Below, piece after piece: positions 25,707 to 33,029 of a DNA stretch of 37,056 nucleotides (positions are counted from its first letter, which is position 1; each line of letters starts with the position of its first letter). The notes below the pieces were generated by a model that saw only the letters and a list, made by a program, of their open reading frames with translations, was not told the DNA's origin and made no database searches. Location of the stretch: contig JAYEOL010000064.1 of assembly GCA_034722995.1 (NCBI GenBank), positions 1 to 37,056 on the forward strand, given 5' to 3'. Made by a program: the position numbers and the translations under genes. This DNA comes from Candidatus Cloacimonadota bacterium (GTDB taxonomy: Bacteria; Cloacimonadota; Cloacimonadia; JGIOTU-2).

Positions 25707-27050
25707 TTATTCAAAGTAAGTATCTACAAACCAATCTAAATATAACTTATAACTCAACTTTATTTGTGTACAAAAGGGGAATTTGCTCTTCTTTTTTGAT
25801 TTACAACCTCCATGACAAATAGGACGAAATTTACACTTACCACAAACTATATCATTAGTAAGATTCAACTCTGTCCAGTTTGCTAATTTACTTTCATTTA
25901 TAACTAACTTACCTTCTTTATCAATTTTACTAATAGAATCTTTTTTTTCAACCATCGCTGCACACTTATATATACGACACTTAGGACCGATCACAAAAGA
26001 ATCTAGCTTTTCAACTCCACAATATGTACCCCATCTTTTAATTGGTTTAAAAACAAATGGTACTTGCTTTGTACTTTTATCAATATTAATATATTTGTTG
26101 TATAATGTTAAAATCTTTGCTACTCGTTCAGGATGTTTATCAGGTGTAAACATTTTATCATAATGGTCTTTGGGCACAGTTGATAGCATAGATGTACTTT
26201 CAAATTCAAATATAACATCATCCCTGAGCTTTGGGGGAAAATTTTTTAAAAAATAATCCAGATAATCCAAATTTTCTTTATCTAAGTTTACTCTAATTTT
26301 TAATATTGTATCAATAGATTTTTTTTCTAAAAATGTTAACAGATTCTCCATAATTGTCTCATAGGTTCCCTTCCCATTTGCTAGTGGACGTCTCTTATCG
26401 TGAATTTCTTTTGGACCGTCTAATGTAATCATTATTTTTTGTAGATGAAATTCATCAATAAGGATTTGTGCTACCCTCCCTTTTAACAGGTAACCATTTG
26501 TTGACATTACAGAGTTGAATTCACAATTATTTTTTATACATATATTTCTAATTCTTGAATTTAATTTTCTTATTATTTCTAAGTTTAGCAATGGCTCTCC
26601 ACCATACCACGCAATTGATAAAGGTGAAGTTGATCGATATTTCACTTGATTGTCAATAAATTTCAAAATTCTTTCCATACATCCATTATTCATATAAATT
26701 TTTCTATGTCTTTCGTAACAATATACACATCTGAAATTACAGTCAAAAGTATTTACTATTGTTATTGAAAGACCTTTTGATCCATATTGAGCCAACAACT
26801 CTCTTGAACGTATTCGGTTATTTTCTTCATTTCTATTTTTAACAATGAAGCCACCTTTAATCAAATTATTTTTTATTTCTATCAAGTTCGTTTCCAAATT
26901 GGGAAAACTGTCTGGTTTCTTTATTATAGATAGAGCTTGCTTAAACTGTTGTTCATTTTTGAATTTCAATAGTGCACCTGTTAATAAATTTACACCCACA
27001 TAATTATTTTTAGGGGTTTTGCGAAATATATTATAATTCGATGCTTCCAT
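25707..27050 (-). CDS. Radical SAM/SPASM peptide maturase with PqqD-like (RRE) N-terminus
   Basis: A 447-aa enzyme. Residues 1-80 resemble the leader-binding PqqD/RRE fold (NYVGVNLLTGALLKF, LIKGGFIV). The radical SAM cluster motif is CNFRCVYC (C104, C108, C111), followed by the SAM-binding WYGGEPLLN (148-156) and MSTNGYLL. The C-terminal SPASM domain has C344, C358, C363, C403, C406, C412, C416 and C427 for two auxiliary Fe-S clusters. This architecture makes crosslinks or thioethers in ribosomal peptides. It sits seven bases after the SPASM-only protein and downstream of a 47-aa Cys-containing peptide gene, its likely substrate. Confidence 0.9.
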   Translation of the reverse strand: MEASNYNIFRKTPKNNYVGVNLLTGALLKFKNEQQFKQALSIIKKPDSFPNLETNLIEIKNNLIKGGFIVKNRNEENNRIRSRELLAQYGSKGLSITIVNTFDCNFRCVYCYERHRKIYMNNGCMERILKFIDNQVKYRSTSPLSIAWYGGEPLLNLEIIRKLNSRIRNICIKNNCEFNSVMSTNGYLLKGRVAQILIDEFHLQKIMITLDGPKEIHDKRRPLANGKGTYETIMENLLTFLEKKSIDTILKIRVNLDKENLDYLDYFLKNFPPKLRDDVIFEFESTSMLSTVPKDHYDKMFTPDKHPERVAKILTLYNKYINIDKSTKQVPFVFKPIKRWGTYCGVEKLDSFVIGPKCRIYKCAAMVEKKDSISKIDKEGKLVINESKLANWTELNLTNDIVCGKCKFRPICHGGCKSKKKSKFPFCTQIKLSYKLYLDWFVDTYFE

Positions 27051-27057
27051 AAATTAC

Positions 27058-28071
27058 TTACTCCTTTTTTACAAGGGGACAATTTGATAATAACTCATTC
27101 TTGCATCCTCCATAACAATATTCGAGAAAAGGACACTGAATGCATTGTTTTATTTCAAATGGATCCTTACTAATAAAAGAATAAAAAAGAGAAAAATTCC
27201 GTTTTTCAATTCCTTGCTCATTTATACTTCCAATAATTTTATTCTTAAAAAACTGAGAAAAACATTGATAAAAATTACCCTCTAAATCTATTAGAAAATG
27301 GTTCCAGTGTTCAGCAAAACAATATGAATAGTTTGTAAACCAATTAAATGTAAATGGGATTTCCCTGCTTTTTAATTCTTCTCTTAATAGATTGATAGAG
27401 GTAGTCTCAAAAAAAGAGAATTTAGAATTATGTAGAGCTTCTTTTTGCCAACATGGGAAAAAGGGTATCTTTACAACTTCAATAATATTTTTGTCTATCT
27501 TCTCTGATATTGAATCGACTAATTCAATAATATTTTTAGGATTTGAATGATTGTCAATATTATAAAAACATAATATCAGCTTCTGGAAAATACCCAAGCG
27601 ATTTAATCTTTTTATCCTTTCAGTATAAAATTTTATCTTTTCTAATAAATTTAATTCTTTTTCATTTATATCAAAAAATAAATAGTTAAAGTTAAAATAA
27701 TCTCTAAAATCTTTATTTGGTAATTTTAAAGAATTAATAGGATTAATAGGATGAAGCACTGTAAATAAATTTCCGGTACTATATCTACAAATTTTTCTAA
27801 GTTCATTAATTGCTTTAGCATATTTATTAATTGAATTTAGATTGGGCATATAAAATTGAACCCAAGTATGCTCCGCCATTTGAATTTTTTGTTTCAACCA
27901 TTTTATAATCTTTTCTTTTAACTTATTATGATCTTCTATTTTAAAAACAAAACTAATAAAAACAATATGACGACTGAACCTAATAAATTTATTCTTGAGA
28001 GATTTTACTTTTAATGACTCATTTTTTAATTTATTACTTCCCCCACATGTAAAATCTGAAATATTTAGCAT
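27058..28071 (-). CDS. SPASM-domain protein with degenerate radical SAM region
   Basis: A 337-aa protein preceded by AAGGA. The C-terminal 90 residues form a complete SPASM domain: C251, then DLEGNFYQC (C270), then CIQCPFLEYCYGGC (C310, C313, C319, C323) and C331. The N-terminal 250 residues have the length of a radical SAM barrel but lack the CxxxCxxC cluster motif and the GGEP motif. It is probably a non-catalytic partner of the downstream maturase, as in RiPP systems that pair a SPASM protein with another enzyme. Its own start includes DFTCGGSNK, of unknown meaning. Confidence 0.75.
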   Translation of the reverse strand: MLNISDFTCGGSNKLKNESLKVKSLKNKFIRFSRHIVFISFVFKIEDHNKLKEKIIKWLKQKIQMAEHTWVQFYMPNLNSINKYAKAINELRKICRYSTGNLFTVLHPINPINSLKLPNKDFRDYFNFNYLFFDINEKELNLLEKIKFYTERIKRLNRLGIFQKLILCFYNIDNHSNPKNIIELVDSISEKIDKNIIEVVKIPFFPCWQKEALHNSKFSFFETTSINLLREELKSREIPFTFNWFTNYSYCFAEHWNHFLIDLEGNFYQCFSQFFKNKIIGSINEQGIEKRNFSLFYSFISKDPFEIKQCIQCPFLEYCYGGCKNELLSNCPLVKKE

Positions 28072-28102
28072 TTTTCACATCCTTTTATATAAATTAAATA
28101 AA

Positions 28103-28132
28103 CTGGGGAGATAATTTGTTTCTTCTCCCCAG
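28103..28132 (-). terminator. Attenuator-like hairpin between peptide gene and maturases
   Basis: CTGGGGAGA (28103-28111) pairs perfectly with TCTCCCCAG (28124-28132), 12-nt loop. On the minus strand it is followed by TTTATTTAATTT. It lies after the peptide stop and before the SPASM gene, where partial termination would make more precursor than enzyme, a common layout in RiPP operons. Confidence 0.65.
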
Positions 28133-28150
28133 GTAAAACCCCACACGTTT

Positions 28151-28294
28151 TTATAGATTAGGTTTTTCATCTAGAATCGCTACACACTGTTCACCACCAC
28201 AATCAGCAAGTGGAACTGCAGACTTTGCAATATCTCCTTCTTTAAGAATAGTTATTTCCTCATCAAGCTGTATAGGGTTGATAAGAAATTTCAT
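28151..28294 (-). CDS. RiPP precursor peptide, 47 aa, C-x4-C core
   Basis: ATG 28294 follows a strong GGAGGAAG site and opens 47 codons to TAA 28151. The leader-like half (MKFLINPIQLDEEITILKEGD) is acidic and amphipathic. The C-terminal half has SAVPLADCGGEQCVAIL with C32 and C37, flanked by acidic D31, E35, D42 and E43. Size, leader/core split, and position just before a SPASM protein and a radical SAM/SPASM maturase fit a ribosomally made modified peptide. Cys-to-residue thioether links (sactipeptide or ranthipeptide type) are plausible. I do not recognise the precursor family. Confidence 0.75.
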   Translation of the reverse strand: MKFLINPIQLDEEITILKEGDIAKSAVPLADCGGEQCVAILDEKPNL

Positions 28295-28490
28295 TTCTTC
28301 CTCCATATTTTACCCTTGTCCACTTTTCCTTCTCACCCAGGAATTTATTTACCTCACGGCATAAGGCGAGAAGTATTCCCTCAGCAACAGTATGAATAGC
28401 CATTTCTGGTTTGCCATATCCAAAATGGAACTTCTCCCAGCCGGTCTGCCTCTCTACATTGGGAAGAAAAATAGAGATGCAGATATTCAA
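28263..28490 (-). pseudogene. Unrecognised protein fragment overlapping the peptide gene start
   Basis: A 75-codon open frame from TTG 28490 (or ATG 28404-28412 region, MAIHTVAEGILL) runs over the ribosome binding site and first codons of the precursor gene in another frame. The middle (EKFHFGYGKPEMAIHTVAEG, then REVNKFLGEKEKW) has the composition of real protein, but no family is recognised. It has no ribosome binding site of its own. I read it as a decayed gene end or an untranslated leader; a small real protein is possible. Confidence 0.25.
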
Positions 28491-28618
28491 GTGAATTTAT
28501 TTTTTCCAACCCATCGGATATACATCCAACGGGTTAAAATTACGAATATATTTCTCACAGAGGTGTGAGATAATTTAAATATTTTTTGATAAAGATATTG
28601 GTATTCTTTAACTTTCAT
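28487..28618 (-). other. Short ORF containing a dispersed palindrome, 43 aa
   Basis: An ATG at 28618 opens a 43-codon frame (MKVKEYQYLYQKIFKLSH at the start). Its second half spans an imperfect palindrome AACCCATCGGAT/ATCCAACGGGTT (28508-28535), related to 15331-15360. No ribosome binding site stands out. Probably leader region of the peptide operon or a remnant. Confidence 0.2.
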
Positions 28619-28672
28619 AATTTCTTATAAAATATTTTATGGGGCCTTTTAGGTAGCGTTATTTCACAAAAC

Positions 28673-28830
28673 AAAAAAGGACGCCACTTCCATAACGTCC
28701 TGTCTCAAGGTATACCCTACCTAATCACCAAGACATAAGAAAGTGCGTCCGAATTGGACGCAACCTTCTCACTTGCTCTGGTGATTCGATAAAATAGGTA
28801 TTTATGAGACAGAACCAGTAAAAGGTGCGA
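28673..28830 (-). ncRNA. Structured small RNA with intrinsic terminator (possibly 6S-like)
   Basis: On the minus strand a rod-like fold can be drawn: CTGTCTCA with TGAGACAG (28812-28805 and 28707-28700), TACCTA with TAGGTA, ATCACCA with TGGTGAT, GAGAAGG with CTTTCTT, and an apical TGCGTCC/GGACGCA stem with a 5-nt loop. Internal bulges separate the stems. It is followed by a second hairpin GGACGTTA/TGGCGTCC and TTTTTT (28678-28673), a classic terminator. Length about 150 nt and a long interrupted hairpin recall 6S RNA, but there is no diagnostic sequence. The T-run exists only on this strand, fixing the direction. Confidence 0.65.
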
Positions 28831-28923
28831 AAAATTTTTATTCTCGCTTTAAAACAGCTAAGTCATTTTTTTCCCTTAATTACAAATTAGTATATTTTTC
28901 ACATTTCATATTTTAAACCATTT

Positions 28924-29154
28924 TTATTTCAATAATTTTTTAAATTCTTCAATACCAATGTTTGCATCTTTTAGAATACTTTTTAACACTTTAGGGTGAA
29001 GAATTTTTCCTGAATGATAAGGAATTGTAACACGAGTATTTAGTTCATTTCGGTAAATTTTATGACTACCACTTTGTCGTACCAAATGGAATCCTAAATG
29101 TTTTAGTGCTTTTATAACTTTGTCAGCTGTAACTCTTGGTAGTTTTTCACTCAT
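28924..29154 (-). CDS. hicA: HicA-type mRNA interferase toxin
   Basis: A 76-aa protein with the double-stranded RNA-binding-like HicA fold: VIKALKHLGFHLVRQSGSHKIYRN with the catalytic histidine in GSHKIY, then TIPYHSGKILHPKVLKSILKDANI. It cuts mRNA when not bound by HicB. Its ATG overlaps the HicB stop by four bases (ATGA type), so the pair is translated together with the antitoxin first. Confidence 0.93.
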   Translation of the reverse strand: MSEKLPRVTADKVIKALKHLGFHLVRQSGSHKIYRNELNTRVTIPYHSGKILHPKVLKSILKDANIGIEEFKKLLK

Positions 29155-29375
29155 ATAGCCATTTTCATAGTCGTCAAACTAATCATTTCAATTTGCGGAA
29201 GCACTTCATCATTTTCTAATCTATCTTCAATATGAAGCCGAACAGCATCTCTAATATTTTCTAATGTCTCTTCATAAGTCATTCCTTGTGTATAGCACCC
29301 TTGTAACTCAGGACAAAATGCAAAGTAACCATCCTTGTCTTTTTCTGTCACAATGGAAAATTGATAATAATTCAT
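29151..29375 (-). CDS. hicB: HicB-type antitoxin
   Basis: A 74-aa protein with the HicB signature: FSIVTEKDKDGYFAFCPELQGCYTQGMTYEETLENIRDAVRLHIE. The RNase H-like fold inhibits HicA. No C-terminal DNA-binding domain is present, so autoregulation would need another factor. It is the first gene of the toxin-antitoxin pair, upstream of the small RNA and peptide locus. Confidence 0.93.
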   Translation of the reverse strand: MNYYQFSIVTEKDKDGYFAFCPELQGCYTQGMTYEETLENIRDAVRLHIEDRLENDEVLPQIEMISLTTMKMAI

Positions 29376-29452
29376 ATTTTATTTCTCCATCGTATTTCTT
29401 ATGTAATTATGTAAAAAAAATACAGAATTCATTTTATTCCATATCAAATTAT

Positions 29453-29562
29453 TTAGGGGGTATAATAACTTAGCTATTCTCTCTAATAGGGTGAACTAAC
29501 ATAATTTATCCGCAGACTGGCGGACGTGATAATCTAACTGTCATTTTATTACACCCCCTTAA
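29453..29562. repeat. MITE-like 110-bp element with terminal inverted repeats
   Basis: TTAGGGGGTATAATAA at 29453-29468 is mirrored by TTATTACACCCCCTTAA at 29546-29562, with one insertion and one mismatch. The middle has TCCGC...GGCGGA (29509-29524), related to the TCCGCCAG repeat at 7671-7715. No ORF. The element fills the gap (29376-29704) between the HicBA promoter side and the SpoIID gene. Confidence 0.4.
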
Positions 29563-29704
29563 CTTTGAAAAATATAGTACAAAATTAATATCCTTATTTT
29601 TATTCTGTCAAATTTTTCAGCAAATTTTTTTAATTTTTTTCAATAAATTCTCAAAAAACTAAAAAAGTTGACTGTTATTTCAATATCTTGATAAACTTTC
29701 TAAT

Positions 29705-31318
29705 ATGTTTAAAATAATATCTAACAAAATAACAAAAATTGTTGATGATTTTCTTTTATATCCCCTTACTCATCGGCTATGCATCAGATGGATTTCTTTA
29801 TTGTTTTTTACTTTCTTAGCCATTTCAAACTATGCAGCAGAAATCATGGATAATAAATTCTATATAGATGTAGAAATTCTGCCGAACGCAAATCAAATAC
29901 ATCTTAAATCAAATGGCAATCTTATTATCTCAGAAACAGACTCTCCATTTCAATTGGAATTTTCAAAGCCTGAATTATCTATTCAATTAACGGAAAAAGT
30001 AGAAACTTCACCTTATTGGAGAGTTGGAATAAAAAAATTCTCAGACAAAGTTAGTGCTGAAAAATTTTTAAAAAATTTTTCTGAATGCTTTGCTGAACCA
30101 TCATCAGAAATTGCTTATAAAAACAAAGAACTAAAGCAAATTAGCAATTATTCAGTGTATCTAAAAGAAAGGTTTAATTCATACGAATCGGCAAAAGCAA
30201 TGTGTGAGATGGATGGATGGATTGAAGAAAAATACTCTTTCTCCAATTCTGAAGTTTTGATTTATGACATCAAAAACGATAAAGAATATTTTCTCAATGC
30301 TCCTCTCAATATTACTTCTAACAAACCGATTATAGTTTTTCAAATTCCGAAAACAAATTTCTGGGATCCAAAACAATTTGTAACTCGTTCCTATGAAGGA
30401 AATCTCAAAATTCAGTTAAACCAGCTTGGCAAGATGAATCTTATTGCAAATGTTGAATTTGAAAGATATATTGCTGGAGTTGTGCCAAATGAAATTGGAG
30501 ATGACACTCCAATGGAAGCGATGAAAACACAAGCTATTGCCGCTCGCTCAGAAGCACTCTATAAAATAATTCACAAACAACATAAAGATGATGGTTTTGA
30601 CCTCTGCGCAAGTGTGCATTGCCAGGTTTTTTCAGGTCTTACTGATGTTACTAAAAAAGTAAAAAGGGCAGTTGGCGAAACCGAATATATGGTAGGCATT
30701 TATAATTTTGAAATTATCAATGCGGTATATTCAACTAATTGTGGAGGCATTACAGAAAATAGCAATAATGTTTGGGGCGGCAAATCTGTCCCCTATCTTA
30801 CAAGCATTTATGATGGAAAAAACAGTTACAAAATTAATCTAACTAATGAAAGTAAGGTAAAACAGTGGATATTGGGGAAACAACAAGTATTTTGCAATAC
30901 CGAAAATGAAAAGGGCTGGATAAAAAATTCCTACAAATGGAAAAAGGAATTCTTAAAAGAAGATTTAGAAGAACACCTAAATTCAATTTCAGATTTGGGA
31001 AAGTTGAAAGACATTAAAATCCTAAAAAGAGGAAATTCAGGTCGGATTTTAGAGCTTAAAATTATTGGCACAAAAAATGAGATACATCTAAATAATGAAT
31101 TGCAGATTAGACAAGCTTTTAGCGGCTTAAAGTCATCTCTGTTTTTTGTGCAGATAATTGGAAACAAAGTAATTTTTTCTGGTAAAGGTTCTGGTCACGG
31201 CGTTGGAATGTGTCAGGTTGGTGCCATCCAAATGGCGAAGGAAGGATATTCTGCAAAAGAGATTTTGAAGCATTACTATACTGGGATAAAGATAACAAAA
31301 ATTAAGTTATCAAATTAG
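29705..31318 (+). CDS. SpoIID/LytB domain protein with SPOR-like N-terminal region
   Basis: A 537-aa exported protein. A long basic start leads into a hydrophobic segment ending near residue 45 (FLAISNYAAE). Residues about 95-180 look like two SPOR-type repeats (YWRVGIKKFSDKVSAEKFL, YSVYLKERFNSYESAKAMC). The SpoIID domain follows: FERYIAGVVPNEIGDDTPMEAMKTQAIAARSEAL, LCASVHCQVFSGL, VYSTNCGGITENSNNVWGG and the end GHGVGMCQVGAIQMAKEGYSAKEIL. SpoIID proteins cut peptidoglycan glycans lacking stem peptides. The conserved Glu in VPNEIG is present. Confidence 0.92.
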   Translation: MFKIISNKITKIVDDFLLYPLTHRLCIRWISLLFFTFLAISNYAAEIMDNKFYIDVEILPNANQIHLKSNGNLIISETDSPFQLEFSKPELSIQLTEKVETSPYWRVGIKKFSDKVSAEKFLKNFSECFAEPSSEIAYKNKELKQISNYSVYLKERFNSYESAKAMCEMDGWIEEKYSFSNSEVLIYDIKNDKEYFLNAPLNITSNKPIIVFQIPKTNFWDPKQFVTRSYEGNLKIQLNQLGKMNLIANVEFERYIAGVVPNEIGDDTPMEAMKTQAIAARSEALYKIIHKQHKDDGFDLCASVHCQVFSGLTDVTKKVKRAVGETEYMVGIYNFEIINAVYSTNCGGITENSNNVWGGKSVPYLTSIYDGKNSYKINLTNESKVKQWILGKQQVFCNTENEKGWIKNSYKWKKEFLKEDLEEHLNSISDLGKLKDIKILKRGNSGRILELKIIGTKNEIHLNNELQIRQAFSGLKSSLFFVQIIGNKVIFSGKGSGHGVGMCQVGAIQMAKEGYSAKEILKHYYTGIKITKIKLSN

Positions 31319-31355
31319 TATGAGATTTTAATCCTCTGGACTTAATGTAAGTTGT

Positions 31356-32003
31356 TTAGGTGTTTGCTTCTAACAAACCAATAATAAACTCAAAGGGAAA
31401 TTCCTTTTTAAATTCAACAATAATTTCTATCAACAGGTTTTCAATTTCATCTGCTAACTTGCTTACATTGATTGTATTTCTTATTTTCCTGATTCCAGAT
31501 AAAGATTTCCACAAAGATTTATACACAACAAGAGATGTATAGTAAGCATCCTCAAGAAAAAATTCATCTTTGGTAACTACAAATTTCTGCAAAGAATCTA
31601 AAGTCCTATGAATTTTTACTGGAATAATTGTTTTATACCAATCCAAATCTGAAAATGGTTCTTCTAATCCGTGCAAACTCAAATATCGTGCTCTATAATC
31701 TTGCAGAAAATCTTCTGCTTTAATTAGATAATCATTACTGAGTTTAATGATATGTTTTTTCTGAACCTCTATGTGAATCTTCTCAAAAGGGTCTTCTTCA
31801 TTCAGAGGTAAAATTTCAATTTTATTTTCTTTGATAAATTTGCCTATCATCTCTCGTGCTTCTTCCAGATTCTCTTTAAGAATTTCAAACCAGTCCTTGT
31901 CTTCATACCTGTCTTCAATTTCTTTTTTATAAACTGTGCATCTATCTTTCACAGGACATTTTTCACAGCGGTAATCACAATAATTATAAGGTGCTTTTTT
32001 CAC
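31356..32003 (-). CDS. Conserved helical protein with N-terminal cysteine cluster, 215 aa
   Basis: The first 25 residues carry YCDYRCEKCPVKDRCTVY, a CxxxCxxCx5C cluster that may hold zinc or an Fe-S centre. The rest is predicted mostly helical (ILKENLEEAREMIGKFI, IEVQKKHIIKLSNDYLIKAEDFLQDY, LADEIENLLIEIIVEFKKEF). I do not recognise the family by function. It is convergent with the SpoIID gene (38 bases apart) and divergent from the AbiE pair. Confidence 0.65.
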   Translation of the reverse strand: MKKAPYNYCDYRCEKCPVKDRCTVYKKEIEDRYEDKDWFEILKENLEEAREMIGKFIKENKIEILPLNEEDPFEKIHIEVQKKHIIKLSNDYLIKAEDFLQDYRARYLSLHGLEEPFSDLDWYKTIIPVKIHRTLDSLQKFVVTKDEFFLEDAYYTSLVVYKSLWKSLSGIRKIRNTINVSKLADEIENLLIEIIVEFKKEFPFEFIIGLLEANT

Positions 32004-32156
32004 TTTTCTCTCCCAAAGCTTATGAATAATTTTATTAAAAAATAGAAAGTAGCTGTAATCATTGTCAAATTTTATTTTCCTGTAAATTATCAGAGTAAGA
32101 AAATTGAGTGTTATTTTTAACCTGATAAATCATCCTAAAAAAAATGGAAAATATAT

Positions 32157-32186
32157 TTGACAAGAATATTGTAAGAATTTTATTTT
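32157..32186 (+). promoter_or_regulatory. Candidate promoter of the abiE pair
   Basis: TTGACA (32157-32162) and TATTTT (32181-32186) are 18 bases apart, about 43 bases before the ATG of the AbiEi gene. Confidence 0.4.
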
Positions 32187-32228
32187 GTATATTGTTTAAT
32201 CAATTGCCAATAATTGGGAAATACAGAA

Positions 32229-33029
32229 ATGAAAAACAATGAAAAAATAAAACTTGAATATAAAAGCCTTTCTAAAGATGAGGTTTATCTAATATCTCGG
32301 GCTGAGTTTGAGAAGCAAACAGTCATCACAACTGACTATGCCAAAAAGCTTTTCACTAATTCACGAAAAGCATCTAAAATTTTAGATAAATTAACGAGAA
32401 AAGAACGTCTTATCCAGATTGAAAGAGGTAAATATATAGTTGTGCCCCTAAAAGCCCCCAATCAATTATGGACTCCTAACGAATTTATTATTGCAAAACT
32501 CTGGATGAGCGATGTGCCTTACTATATTGGTTATTTTACTATATATAACTATTGGGGGTTTACTGAACAAGTTCCTCAAACTGTTTTTGTATTAAATACA
32601 AAGAAATCTCGTTCAAAAATAATATGTAATGTAAGATATAAAGCTGTTAAAATAAGTGAAAAGAAATATTATGGGATCAAAAGGGTAAGAATAAACCAAG
32701 AGGAAATATATATTAGCGATAAAGAACGAACTCTAGTAGATTTTATATATAATCCAATTGGTTCATTCGCAAATGTCAAGAAAGTATTGGAAGCCAATCT
32801 AAAACAAATTAATTTTACCAAGTTTATAAAATATCTGATATCTTTCCCTGTGATTTCTGTCAGAAGAAGAGCTGGTTATATTTTAGAGCAATTGGGTTAT
32901 AAAAATTCAGAATTGGAAAGATTACAAAAAAATCTGGGCAATAAGACAACTTATACTGTATTAAATCCAAGAATACCTTGCAGAAAAGGGAAAATCAGTA
33001 AAACCTGGAAAGTTATTGTTAATGGATAA
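32229..33029 (+). CDS. AbiEi-family type IV antitoxin / transcriptional regulator
   Basis: About 266 aa from ATG 32229 (a TTG at 32214 would add five residues). The N-terminal winged helix (SRAEFEKQTVITTDYAKKLF, RKASKILDKLTRKERLIQIERGKYIVVPL) and the middle WTPNEFIIAKLWMSDVPYYIGYFTIYNYWGFTEQVPQTVFV are typical of AbiEi antitoxins. ISDKERTLVDFIYNP follows. It should repress its own operon and neutralise the nucleotidyltransferase toxin, whose gene overlaps its end by eight bases. Confidence 0.9.
   Translation: MKNNEKIKLEYKSLSKDEVYLISRAEFEKQTVITTDYAKKLFTNSRKASKILDKLTRKERLIQIERGKYIVVPLKAPNQLWTPNEFIIAKLWMSDVPYYIGYFTIYNYWGFTEQVPQTVFVLNTKKSRSKIICNVRYKAVKISEKKYYGIKRVRINQEEIYISDKERTLVDFIYNPIGSFANVKKVLEANLKQINFTKFIKYLISFPVISVRRRAGYILEQLGYKNSELERLQKNLGNKTTYTVLNPRIPCRKGKISKTWKVIVNG

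Noticed and set aside
28263-28490. A real 75-aa protein upstream of the peptide
   Set aside because: It needs a TTG start without ribosome binding site and overlaps the precursor gene start; kept only as a fragment.
28700-28812. CRISPR repeats or a tracr-like RNA
   Set aside because: The repeats are a single set of inverted arms, not regularly spaced direct repeats, and no cas gene is near.
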